Assembly: GCA_030148325.1 (NCBI GenBank)
Contig: JASBTR010000045.1
Coordinates: forward strand, 1-33,808
DNA from: Gammaproteobacteria bacterium
GTDB taxonomy: Bacteria > Pseudomonadota > Gammaproteobacteria > UBA6429 > Thiohalophilaceae
Reading direction: 5' to 3'
DNA: 33,808 bases
The notes beneath the pieces were generated by a model, which did no database searches, had not been told where the DNA came from, and was given only the letters and a program-made list of their open reading frames with translations. Of this stretch, positions 7,771-15,841 are shown one piece after another. Position numbers and translations under genes: made by a program. The first letter of the stretch is position 1; every line of letters starts with the position of its first letter.

Positions 7771-10632
7771 CTATCTATCTCGTTCCATACGATTACGATT
7801 CAACCGCCGCACAAAAAACTTTTCCAACTCAACCAGAAACAACACCGAAGAAGAAACGAACAGAATACGCAACCATATATTGAAATCGATTGCCGCGGTG
7901 CCAAACAAGGACTGCATTGGCGCAAGGTAGGTAAAACCAAGCTGGAAGATGATGAGTACCGCAATAGCAATGAGTACATAGCGGTTGCCTGTAAATCCTG
8001 CCCGCTTAAATATCGAGTCTGTGATATAGCGAGAATTGAATAAATAAAATATCTCGAACATCACCAGTGCATTCACCGCGACGGTGCGCGCATGTTCAAT
8101 ACTCGCATCGCGCGCCATATCCCAGATAAAAAGGCCAAAGGTTCCGCTCATAAGAATAACGGAGACAAAGCTAACACGCCAAATAAGGTGGGCTGAAAGT
8201 ATCGGCTCATGGCTATCACGTGGTGAACGCCGCATAACATTCTGCTCCGGCGGTTCAAATGCCAGCGACAGCGCCAGGGTAACCGCCGTCACCATATTCA
8301 CCCAGAGAATTTGCACGGGCGTTAATGGCATCTGATGAAAACCAAGCAAGATAGCGGCAAGAATAATCAGCGCCTCACCACCATTGGTCGGTAAAATAAA
8401 GAGGATAGCCTTCTTGAGGTTGTCGTAAACCGTGCGTCCTTCTTCCACGGCGTGTGCAATAGAGGCAAAATTATCATCGGCCAGTACCATTTCGGCGGCC
8501 TCCTTGGCCGCTTCTGTGCCGTTGCGACCCATGGCGGTGCCTACATCGGCGCGTTTCAAGGCCGGAGCATCGTTTACGCCGTCTCCCGTCATGGCCACGA
8601 TCAAACCCTGTTCCTGCATCAACCTGACCAAAAGCAGCTTGTGTTCAGGGTTAACCCGCGCATACACATCAACGTCTTGCACGCGTTGACGCAACTCATC
8701 CTCACTCATTGCATCAAGGTCCTGCCCGGTAAATACATCATCGGCATTAACAAGCTGCAGTTGCTGAGCGATAGCGCGTGCGGTGGCGCCGTGATCGCCG
8801 GTGATCATTTTCACCCGAATACCTGCCCTGTCACAGGCCTGTACCGCCTCAATCGCTTCCTCGCGAGGTGGATCGAGCAAGCCAAACAGTCCCAGCATAG
8901 TCAGGTTATTTTCTACATCACTGAATCTTAGCTCCCTCTGCTCATCACTCACTGGCTTAACCGCAATCGCCAATACTCGCTGACCTTGCTGTGCCATTTC
9001 GTCGATACGGCTCAACCAGTAATTTCTATCCAGCGGCTGATCGCCATCAACCGTTCTCTGATGGGCGCACATTTCCAGCACACGTTCAGGCGCACCTTTG
9101 AGAAAGATAAAGGCATCACAGGTGTGGCTGTGATGAAGCGTCGCCATAAAACGATGCTCCGATTCAAAAGGGATGAGGTCGGTGCGCGGGTATTGTTTAG
9201 CCTCAGCCTCAATATCCAGTCCGGCCTTTAAACCTGATACTAACAACGCCCCTTCCATCGGGTCACCATGGACAAGCCATTCACTGTTATTTTGTTCCAG
9301 TGAGGCATCATTACAAAGCACCGCCGCCCGCACCACCTGTTGCAGAAAGGGCTGCTCCTGCGGCGCTACATCCCTGTTCGCCGACGATATTGCACCATGG
9401 GGATCGTAGCCCGTGCCATCCAGCCTAAACAGATTGGCAGCGGTAGCAATCGTGCGCACGGTCATTTCGTTGCGTGTCAGGGTGCCGGTTTTGTCCGAGC
9501 AGATGACTGTTACAGCCCCCAGGGTCTCGACCGCCGGTAGTCTGCGAATAATGGCATTACGCCGGGCCATACGCTGTACACCAATAGCCAGCGTGATAGT
9601 CATAATGGCGGGTAAGCCTTCGGGAATCGCGGCCACAGCCAGGCTGACAGCAGCAAGAAACATTTCAGCGGCCGCATAATCTCGAACCAGCGAACCAAAA
9701 ACGAAGGTAATAATGGCAATACCCAAAATGGCCAGCGTAAGCCAACGACCAAACTGGGCCATCTGGCGTAACAGCGGGGTAGTCACCGGCTCTACTTCCG
9801 ATACCAGTGTACTGATGCGACCAATCTCGGTTTGTACACCGGTTGCAACCACGATACCGCTGGCCTGACCATGGGTGACAAGGGTGCCTGAATAAGCCAT
9901 GCAGCGGCGATCGCCGATTACGGCCTCCTGGGCAACAGGATCAGTGATCTTTTCTACCGCCATCGACTCACCTGTCAGTACCGACTCCTGGATTTGCAGT
10001 CCCTTGATCCGGAACAGGCGTAAGTCTGCCGGTACTTTGTCGCCGGATTGCAACAGGACGATATCACCGGGCGCCAGTTCTTTGGCTCGAATGCTAATTT
10101 GTCGGCCATCACGCATCACCATTGCGTTTGGAGAAAGCATTTGGCGTATTGCTTTCAAGGCATTTTCAGCCTTGCCTTCCTGCACGAAGCCGATCACGGC
10201 ATTGATAAGAACCACACCTAAAATCACGCTGGCATCCACCCAGTGTCCCAGCATTGCGGTGACGGCGCTGGCAGCAATCAACACATAGATCAGCACATTA
10301 TGGAATTGATAGAAAAATCGTATCAGTGGCGCACGCGTCTTCGGCTCGGCAAGCCGATTCAGTCCATGTTTAGCAAGCCTGTTATCCGCCTCTTTTTTTG
10401 ATAGTCCGTTTGGCCTCGTTTCGAGCAACTCGAAGACTGTTTTTGCACTTTTGCTGTGCCAGCTTTCTGATCCCGAAATCAGCTCACCTGACTGACCATT
10501 CAACTGTCGAAATACTTTAAGTGACCGACGTGTAACCATAGCACCCACAACAGCCAGAATGATCAGCATAGCAAGAACGATCAACCATTCGATGACCGCA
10601 ACATCGAAATGCCATGTAAGATCGTCATTCAT
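7771..10632 (-). CDS. P2-type cation-transporting ATPase
   Basis: A 953-aa P-type ATPase. Visible blocks are TGES (220-223, actuator), PEGLP (337-341, TM4), the phosphorylation motif DKTGT with Asp380, and TGDGVNDAPAL in the hinge. An N-terminal cation-ATPase domain follows an extra TM helix at residues about 14-33. PEGLP and the WVNMVTAVTLALSLAFEP stretch in TM6 place it with SERCA/PacL-type or Na+-type pumps. The TM6 Asp that binds Ca2+ in SERCA is Ala here, so Ca2+ is not certain and Na+ or another cation is possible. It is the first gene of the leftward operon that continues through VOC and the Mrp-like genes. Confidence 0.93.
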   Translation of the reverse strand: MNDDLTWHFDVAVIEWLIVLAMLIILAVVGAMVTRRSLKVFRQLNGQSGELISGSESWHSKSAKTVFELLETRPNGLSKKEADNRLAKHGLNRLAEPKTRAPLIRFFYQFHNVLIYVLIAASAVTAMLGHWVDASVILGVVLINAVIGFVQEGKAENALKAIRQMLSPNAMVMRDGRQISIRAKELAPGDIVLLQSGDKVPADLRLFRIKGLQIQESVLTGESMAVEKITDPVAQEAVIGDRRCMAYSGTLVTHGQASGIVVATGVQTEIGRISTLVSEVEPVTTPLLRQMAQFGRWLTLAILGIAIITFVFGSLVRDYAAAEMFLAAVSLAVAAIPEGLPAIMTITLAIGVQRMARRNAIIRRLPAVETLGAVTVICSDKTGTLTRNEMTVRTIATAANLFRLDGTGYDPHGAISSANRDVAPQEQPFLQQVVRAAVLCNDASLEQNNSEWLVHGDPMEGALLVSGLKAGLDIEAEAKQYPRTDLIPFESEHRFMATLHHSHTCDAFIFLKGAPERVLEMCAHQRTVDGDQPLDRNYWLSRIDEMAQQGQRVLAIAVKPVSDEQRELRFSDVENNLTMLGLFGLLDPPREEAIEAVQACDRAGIRVKMITGDHGATARAIAQQLQLVNADDVFTGQDLDAMSEDELRQRVQDVDVYARVNPEHKLLLVRLMQEQGLIVAMTGDGVNDAPALKRADVGTAMGRNGTEAAKEAAEMVLADDNFASIAHAVEEGRTVYDNLKKAILFILPTNGGEALIILAAILLGFHQMPLTPVQILWVNMVTAVTLALSLAFEPPEQNVMRRSPRDSHEPILSAHLIWRVSFVSVILMSGTFGLFIWDMARDASIEHARTVAVNALVMFEIFYLFNSRYITDSIFKRAGFTGNRYVLIAIAVLIIFQLGFTYLAPMQSLFGTAAIDFNIWLRILFVSSSVLFLVELEKFFVRRLNRNRMERDR

Positions 10633-10870
10633 ATAGATACCTTTTAGACGTGATTCTGATTAGTGCAACCAGGCCGTCACAAATATCTTAATGATTATTA
10701 TCAGTTCTTTCCGCTGACAAGCCCGTATGTCATTCCTTAAACCAGAATAACAGCGGCTGTTTTTACTGCAAACTGAGGGGCAATCTTTTCCGCACGCAAT
10801 CGCTTCAGGCGTTAACGCACATTAATAGATTTTTAACTATTTATTCTTAAAGAAATAATCGAGGATAGAA

Positions 10871-10893
10871 AAACCCCCGGATATTGCCCGGGA
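10871..10893 (-). terminator. Rho-independent terminator, leftward
   Basis: On the minus strand CCCGG-GCAATAT-CCGGG is followed by GGTTTTTC. Together with the hairpin at 10907-10939 it would stop transcription arriving from the tRNA-Lys side before it reaches the ATPase operon. Confidence 0.6.
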
Positions 10894-10906
10894 GTGTCCC
10901 AAAAGA

Positions 10907-10939
10907 AAAGGGTTAGTAGTCACCAACTACTAACCCTTT
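10907..10939 (-). terminator. Strong Rho-independent terminator, leftward
   Basis: A perfect 14-bp stem (10907-10920 with 10926-10939) and 5-nt loop CACCA is followed on the minus strand by TCTTTT. It lies 5 bp beyond the tRNA-Lys 3' repeat at 10945-10993, where a terminator for the tRNA array would be expected before the second element inserted. The interval 10633-10870 upstream of the ATPase shows no gene. Confidence 0.8.
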
Positions 10940-10944
10940 ATTTC

Positions 10945-10993
10945 ATATGGTGGGCCCTGTGAGACTCGAACTCACGACCAAGAGATTAAGAGT
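10945..10993 (-). repeat. Distal att site (tRNA-Lys 3' half)
   Basis: 49 bp identical to 27256-27304. It covers the tRNA-Lys sequence from the anticodon loop through the encoded CCA and three bases beyond. The sequences diverge immediately on both sides (C versus A on the left, T versus C on the right). It lacks the tRNA 5' half and so is not a functional tRNA. Confidence 0.92.
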
Positions 10994-11037
10994 TCGCTTA
11001 TAAAACAACAAGTTATTGAATATCAAAGGATAGTTAA

Positions 11038-11137
11038 CGAAACTAACCGAAACAAAAATAACTGTAGCATCAGTAACTTGGCGAACTTTTCCGAACACCC
11101 CGAAAACGGAAGATTGTACCGCTGGTGTACCGAGAAA
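11038..11137. promoter_or_regulatory. Candidate integrase arm-type repeats at the distal end
   Basis: The 17-mer cgaaactaaccgaaaca at 11038-11054 recurs with one change at 26094-26110, next to the integrase gene. GTGTACCGA at 11125-11133 recurs at 24501-24509 and 27194-27202. Short repeats shared by the two ends of an element are typical of integrase or excisionase binding sites, but no binding is demonstrated. The stretch 10994-11154 has no gene. Confidence 0.4.
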
Positions 11138-11154
11138 GTCTATAAGGATTCAGT

Positions 11155-11883
11155 TTAGGCCAGTGCCTTAAACTCCTCTTTAGTGCACGGATGAAAGTTT
11201 GCCGGCCATGGACTCACCATTTTACAAAGGATACGGTATTGGTCAGGCGCATCGCGGTTAACCAATTCAACAGTAACTTTTACCTGATCGATGTCCGAAA
11301 CTTTGATTAATTGTGTAAATTCAGCAGAATAATAGCGTGGCGCATAGCCAACAAGCGTAATCGGGTCACCTGTGCGCATAAGCAAAGCCATACAGTCATA
11401 AGGATTCTGTAAATCTTGCGTCAGATACAAGCGTTCCCCAGGTTTCAATTGGCACGCACGCTCCTGATTTTCCATATGTAGGTGCCGCAACCCTCGACAA
11501 AAGAAATAGACCTCGTAATTTTTTCCTTCGGTTGGTTCAGGGCAGGGAAAAAGTTCTAACGAATCTGTTGCGCGCAAACCACCCGTCCGAGCAAGTTCTT
11601 CCAATGCATCATGTTGGGTCTCGGACAAGCCTAGCCATTTCAGATAATCCTGATATTCAGGCCGGTTCTTCGCCAGAATACGGTTCTTGAAAATGGGAAA
11701 GAGTTCTTCGGATTTATAGGCCTTATGTAGGTCATCCATGCGTCCAAATGGGCGGAAGTCCTGCATCTTCTCCGCGCCACGTGTGTAAACGAACCGATAG
11801 AGGCCTTCTTCACGCGTAAGCCGACCCACTGGTGCCCAACGACGGGTTTTTGTATTCTGCCACGCAATAAATAGTGCTTTCAT
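11155..11883 (-). CDS. HIRAN-domain protein, partner of the HipA-like kinase
   Basis: A 242-aa protein. The N-terminus (MKALFIAWQNTKTRRWAPVG) is a short beta-rich domain. The C-terminal half carries a HIRAN domain: GERLYLTQDLQNPYDCMALL (about 149-168) and LVGYAPRYYSAEF (about 177-189). HIRAN domains bind DNA 3' ends or stalled forks in Rad5/HLTF helicases and also occur as stand-alone bacterial proteins. Its ATG overlaps the kinase stop by 4 bp (ATGA), so the pair is translated together. The protein might be a sensor or an antitoxin for the kinase. No catalytic motif of its own is visible. Confidence 0.82.
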   Translation of the reverse strand: MKALFIAWQNTKTRRWAPVGRLTREEGLYRFVYTRGAEKMQDFRPFGRMDDLHKAYKSEELFPIFKNRILAKNRPEYQDYLKWLGLSETQHDALEELARTGGLRATDSLELFPCPEPTEGKNYEVYFFCRGLRHLHMENQERACQLKPGERLYLTQDLQNPYDCMALLMRTGDPITLVGYAPRYYSAEFTQLIKVSDIDQVKVTVELVNRDAPDQYRILCKMVSPWPANFHPCTKEEFKALA

Positions 11884-12797
11884 ATATTTATATTAGACCA
11901 TGATTGAAGAATCCTTTCAGCATTGATTTCCAGCATCCTGCGCGCAAAATCGCGGGCGGGTGCTGAAATTTCCACATCAGGAATCCTTGCCAAAATAGCC
12001 ATATATTTTTCATAGTCTATTTCAGCCAATTTCTTTAGCCAATAATCGGCCGCTTCAGGACGAATTTTAGCCGCTTCAAGGAATGCTTCCAGGGTTCGTA
12101 GCGGCTTAGAACTTGCTTTCGTAGAGAAAAAAGCGGAGTTTGCGCGCAAGACATACGCCTCCACGCTTCGACCTTTGTCTCTAGTTGACAACCGCTCCAT
12201 ACGAGTCTGATCAGATTCATTTCGCCCCAGGCTCGAAGCATGATCAAACGTTGGGGTAAAAAATACCCCCTTATCTGGTATTAAAATTACAGCCCAGTTT
12301 TCATGGTGACGGTCCTGATTGCTAACCAATGCATCGAGCAACAGGTAACCCACAAAAACACCTGCGGCATCTTTAATTACAGTAGGAGCTGGCCAGCCCA
12401 ACGGAACAGCAAGACCAGGGCTGGATAGAACCTTCATTACGACCCGAACCGTATGTTGCCGCACCTGGAAGCGTGCGGCTTCATCATAGTCACTAATAAT
12501 TTTAGCAAGCAACTCATTTCCCAATATCAGCCGAGCGCCTTCAGGTACAAAATTAGGCGTTACCACCCCCTTTCGAGCCTTCCATACCGCCAAATCATAT
12601 TCTGCATGTGGCAAGTTCAACAGATGACAAATTTCACAGCATACCTTCTCTGCCCAATTTTCACCTGTGCCGGGTCTCCCTTCTTTGAACAACATACTTT
12701 GCCCGTTCTGGTCGCGGTACCAGAACTTTGTTTTGGTACCCAGTTGTTCGAGCTGAGTAGGAACGTCAGTTGCAAGTTCAATGATGGAATAAGTCAT
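11880..12797 (-). CDS. HipA-like protein kinase
   Basis: A 305-aa protein with the HipA C-terminal kinase core: ATP-binding Lys38 (LFKEG), catalytic Asp162 in SNQDRHHENWAV, and metal-binding Asp185 in PTFDHASSLG. It lacks the separate N-subdomain of about 100 residues found in E. coli HipA. The ATG at 12797 is preferred. A start at 12893 would place the first 30 codons in AT-rich DNA running into the fold-back repeat. No small HipB-type HTH gene directly precedes it on the same strand. The divergent HTH gene at 13265 is about 470 bp away. The target is unknown; in HipA it is glutamyl-tRNA synthetase. Confidence 0.85.
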   Translation of the reverse strand: MTYSIIELATDVPTQLEQLGTKTKFWYRDQNGQSMLFKEGRPGTGENWAEKVCCEICHLLNLPHAEYDLAVWKARKGVVTPNFVPEGARLILGNELLAKIISDYDEAARFQVRQHTVRVVMKVLSSPGLAVPLGWPAPTVIKDAAGVFVGYLLLDALVSNQDRHHENWAVILIPDKGVFFTPTFDHASSLGRNESDQTRMERLSTRDKGRSVEAYVLRANSAFFSTKASSKPLRTLEAFLEAAKIRPEAADYWLKKLAEIDYEKYMAILARIPDVEISAPARDFARRMLEINAERILQSWSNINI

Positions 12798-12870
12798 GGT
12801 TATGTTTTCTATTACCGGACTGCAGAGCAACGATTGAAGCGAGAGAAAAATGGAATCGATAAATCTAAAC

Positions 12871-13032
12871 AGCTGTTCCAAATACCAGTACACTTTAGGT
12901 ATTACCGTTCGTCCTGAGCCTGTCGAAGGACAAGCAGATTAGGTACTCTATTCACAGTATTTCCACGTTCATGGTTCGACAAGCTCACCACGAACGTAGA
13001 AATTCACAAGTGATCTGGTATTTGGAACAGCT
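12871..13032. repeat. Fold-back repeat element, copy 2
   Basis: The outer arms (about 24 bp, starting AGCTGTTCCAAATACCAG at 12871 and its inverse ending at 13032) are inverted repeats with two mismatches. The inner core, CGTTCGTCCTGAGCCTGTCG and the inverse GGTTCGACAAGCTCACCACG, is the same as in the copy at 255-408, but the outer arms are unrelated. It fills the region upstream of the kinase gene. Nothing else is recognisable in 13033-13190. Confidence 0.75.
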
Positions 13033-13196
13033 ATTTTAGTTCGTCAAAATCGCTTACTGAGGATACTACTCCCTGACCCGATTTTTTCTCATAAATTATG
13101 GAATGACTATAAACCCTCAGAGCACAACTGAACATCATTACTGAATATTGGCCATAGTATCCTGCTAATAACTTGCATCACCATCAGATGCCTGTC

Positions 13197-13225
13197 TTGA
13201 CATAAATACGGCATTGCCGTATATC
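13197..13225 (+). promoter_or_regulatory. Promoter with embedded palindromic operator for the HTH gene
   Basis: TTGACA (13197-13202) and TATATC (13220-13225) are 17 bp apart. Between them lies the palindrome ATACGGC-ATT-GCCGTAT (13206-13222), overlapping the -10. The layout is that of an autorepressed toxin-antitoxin or regulator promoter, about 40 bp upstream of the HTH start codon. Confidence 0.65.
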
Positions 13226-13264
13226 TCGTTCATATACAAATCTTGTTTTATAGGCGATTGGTAA

Positions 13265-13561
13265 ATGGATCTAATCATGAAAAAATCTGATAAGCATATT
13301 GCCGAACAAAACATCAAGAATGAGTTGCTCCAACCTGTCAGGCAAATGAAAAAAGGCCGCAAAGGCAAGGCTCTTTCCCCTGTGGCGCAGGCTCGCTACA
13401 GGGTGGGGCTATCCCAGTCACAATTTGCTGCCCTGCTGGGGGTGAGCATGCGCACTCTGCAAGACTGGGAACAGGGTCGGCGCGAGCCTAGCGGCGCTGC
13501 CCGCACCTTACTAAAGATCGCCGAAACCCGTCCCGAGGTACTGCGGGAACTGGCAGCTTAA
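13265..13561 (+). CDS. XRE-family HTH regulator (HigA/NadS-like, orphan)
   Basis: A 98-aa protein with a Cro/CI-type helix-turn-helix: RVGLSQSQFAALLGVSMRTL at about residues 47-66, then QDWEQGRREPSGAARTLL. This form is typical of HigA/NadS antitoxins whose RelE/HigB-like toxin gene lies just upstream. No toxin coding sequence is present upstream here, only the operator. AGGCG about 9 nt before the ATG at 13265 supports this start, with a second ATG at 13277. It could regulate itself and the RM genes that begin 120 bp downstream on the same strand. Confidence 0.82.
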   Translation: MDLIMKKSDKHIAEQNIKNELLQPVRQMKKGRKGKALSPVAQARYRVGLSQSQFAALLGVSMRTLQDWEQGRREPSGAARTLLKIAETRPEVLRELAA

Positions 13562-13565
13562 ACGC

Positions 13566-13685
13566 ATGAAGCACGCCAGGGTCCCTGAAAAACTTGTGTC
13601 TGCCGCCAACCTGCGACCCCAAACCACAGGTCGCATTTCGGATGAACAAATCGAGTCCGCTGCTGTAATGGAATATTGCCAATGA
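13566..13685 (+). CDS. Possible 39-aa small ORF coupled to hsdR
   Basis: An ATG 4 bp after the HTH stop opens a 39-codon frame, beginning MKHARVPEKLVSAANLRPQT, that ends in an ATGA overlap with the hsdR start. No recognised domain and no clear Shine-Dalgarno. It may serve as a leader that couples HTH and hsdR translation, or be chance. The only support is the tight spacing. Confidence 0.35.
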   Translation: MKHARVPEKLVSAANLRPQTTGRISDEQIESAAVMEYCQ

Positions 13686-15823
13686 CGCCACCATCCGGCC
13701 AGAAAGAAGCCTTCTCCCGCGTTCTGATTGATGCACAACTCAAAGATGTCGGTTGGGATCTCACCGATGGCACCAGTGTTCGCTATGAGTACCAGTTACC
13801 GGATGGCACTTTCGCCGATTACGTACTGAGTGATCGCCACGGTCGCGCTATGGCTGTGGTAGAAGCCAAGCGAGCTGCTGTCAATCTCCAGGAAGCCGCG
13901 GAGCAGGGTAAGGCCTATGCCGAACAACTGGACGATGTGCCCTACGTTTTTCTCGCCAACGGCGAGGAAATCCTGTTCTGGGACTATCACAACGAAGCCT
14001 ATCCACACACTATCAGCACCTTCTTCAGCCAGCCTGATCTCGAACGCCGCATCGCCAGCCGCAAGGTGCGAGTCGATCCTCTGACCAGGCCTGTCGACAA
14101 TAGAATTGCAGGTCGAGGATACCAGAAGGAATGCATCGACACCCTCTGTCAGGAGATGAACACCAACCGGCGCAAAATGCTGGTAGAGATGGCCACCGGT
14201 ACTGGCAAGACCCGCACCGCCGCCGCGCTTATTAAGCGCCTGTTTGAGGCCAATGCTGTCACTCGCGTCCTGTTTCTGGTGGACCGCATCACCCTGGCCA
14301 AACAGACAGAAGATGCCTTCAACGAACACCTGCCCGATTACCCGTGTTACATGCTGCGGGCAGGCCGCCGCTTCCAGGATGAGAAACGCGTCACCATCAC
14401 CACCTTGCAGAGTATGATCAACACCTACAGGGACTACTCATCAGGGTATTTCGATTTGGTGATCACCGATGAATGCCACCGCAGCATCTACGGTAAATGG
14501 AGCGGCATCCTCAAATACTTCGATGGCATCCAGATCGGCCTTACCGCCACTCCTTTTACCAACGAGGTCGAAACTGGCGACGAGGAGGATCACGAATTCG
14601 TCCGTGACACCCTGCGTTTCTTCGAGGTAGATAAACCCACGTTCCGCTACGACCTGCGTCAGGCAGTCAATGAGGGTTATCTCGTCCCCTACCAGATTTA
14701 CAAAGCCAGGACGGTGAAAACTGCCGCTGAGGGAGGCTTCGAGGTTAAAAAAGATGAGCTGGACTGGTCTGCCATGAAACCCAGGGTCAGGGAGGAATTC
14801 AAACAGCTCTTCGACGGTAACGATACCATTAAGGTCGATCCCAATGCACTGGAGCGCAAGTTCACTATCCCCGAACGCAACCGGGCCATCGTGCGTGAAT
14901 TCAAACAGGTGATGGAGAAGGGCTACACTGATGCCCAGGGCGTCCTGCGCAAGCCCCTCATCGGCAAGACCATTGTCTTTGCCGTCACCAAACGCCATGC
15001 CGAAACACTGGCACAGATGTTCGATGAGGCCTTTGCCCATGAAAAGCCATCGCCGGATGTACGCTATGCCGATTTCGTAGTATCCGGTTTTGGACAGGAC
15101 GACACACTTGACGCTACCACGAAGATCAAACGATTCAAAAAAGAGAAATTTCCGCAGATTCTGGTCTCCGTGAACATGCTGGACACAGGTTTCGACGCCC
15201 CGGAAGTAGTGAACCTGGTCATGGCCCGATTCACCCGCTCGGTGATCCTCTACCGACAGATGCGTGGCCGTGGCACCCGTAAAGCGCCGGGCAAATCATT
15301 GTTCACCCTGTTCGATTTTGTAGGTGTCACCGACTACCACGACGACGATGAAACCATGCCGGAAGGCGGTTTCATCAAGGAAAAGAAACCGCGAACCCGC
15401 CACGAGCCCCGCACTCTCCTGACTCTGGACATCGATGACCACATCGACCCCACCACCCGCGAATGGGTGACCATCGACGACAACGGCAATTTCGTCTTCC
15501 TCGATCCAGATGAACAGCAGGCCGCCCTGGTAGCCGCCCGCTTCGAGGCCTGGTTCAACACCCAGCAGGAGAGCCTGCATTCAGATCAGAAGCGGTTATT
15601 GCTCACCGTGGGTGAATACATCAAGGCCAACGCTGGCCAGCTTGAAGCTTTCACCATCGATCATTTTGTTGTGCCACCATTCTCCAACATCGGTGGCCTG
15701 CAACGCGCCATTCAGGTCTTCGGCTCAGAGGATCGACTTGCCAAAATACTGGACAGTCTTAACCGGGCTATTTTCTCCGATGAAGCAGATACCATCCTCG
15801 CCGAAGCACATCCAAAACCGTAA
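13682..15823 (+). CDS. hsdR: Type I restriction endonuclease subunit R
   Basis: 713 aa from the ATG at 13682. The N-terminal PD-(D/E)xK nuclease shows Asp46 (TFADYVL) and Glu61-x-Lys63 (VVEAKRA). The SF2 translocase follows: Walker A ATGTGKT at 171-177, DECH (ITDECHRS), motif III LTATPF, and later VNMLDTGFDAPEV and QMRGRGTR. The short EcoEI-like length and layout fit a type I R subunit that cleaves unmodified DNA after translocation with HsdM and HsdS. Genes follow in R-M-S order with an 18-bp gap before hsdM. Confidence 0.93.
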   Translation: MTPPSGQKEAFSRVLIDAQLKDVGWDLTDGTSVRYEYQLPDGTFADYVLSDRHGRAMAVVEAKRAAVNLQEAAEQGKAYAEQLDDVPYVFLANGEEILFWDYHNEAYPHTISTFFSQPDLERRIASRKVRVDPLTRPVDNRIAGRGYQKECIDTLCQEMNTNRRKMLVEMATGTGKTRTAAALIKRLFEANAVTRVLFLVDRITLAKQTEDAFNEHLPDYPCYMLRAGRRFQDEKRVTITTLQSMINTYRDYSSGYFDLVITDECHRSIYGKWSGILKYFDGIQIGLTATPFTNEVETGDEEDHEFVRDTLRFFEVDKPTFRYDLRQAVNEGYLVPYQIYKARTVKTAAEGGFEVKKDELDWSAMKPRVREEFKQLFDGNDTIKVDPNALERKFTIPERNRAIVREFKQVMEKGYTDAQGVLRKPLIGKTIVFAVTKRHAETLAQMFDEAFAHEKPSPDVRYADFVVSGFGQDDTLDATTKIKRFKKEKFPQILVSVNMLDTGFDAPEVVNLVMARFTRSVILYRQMRGRGTRKAPGKSLFTLFDFVGVTDYHDDDETMPEGGFIKEKKPRTRHEPRTLLTLDIDDHIDPTTREWVTIDDNGNFVFLDPDEQQAALVAARFEAWFNTQQESLHSDQKRLLLTVGEYIKANAGQLEAFTIDHFVVPPFSNIGGLQRAIQVFGSEDRLAKILDSLNRAIFSDEADTILAEAHPKP

Positions 15824-15841
15824 CAGGAAAACAATCAGAAG

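Larger units (their letters stand above)
152..10993. mobile_element. Probable older accreted unit at tRNA-Lys (ion-homeostasis island)
   Basis: This unit is bounded by a decayed tRNA-Lys 3' fragment at 152-195 and a good one at 10945-10993. It lies between tRNAs that are likely to have been adjacent. It carries the P-type ATPase, the VOC gene and the Mrp-like operon. No integrase or other mobility gene remains, so the assignment rests only on the att-like relics and the split tRNA array. Confidence 0.45.

Noticed and set aside
10633..10870. Riboswitch upstream of the cation ATPase
   Set aside because: I could not see a conserved riboswitch core or a terminator-antiterminator arrangement ahead of the start codon.
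12797..12893. Longer N-terminus for the HipA-like kinase (start at 12893)
   Set aside because: The added residues are encoded in the fold-back repeat and do not resemble HipA; the ATG at 12797 starts the conserved part.
13086..13196. RelE/HigB-like toxin remnant upstream of the HTH gene
   Set aside because: No frame in this stretch shows toxin-like sequence; only the operator and promoter are recognisable.
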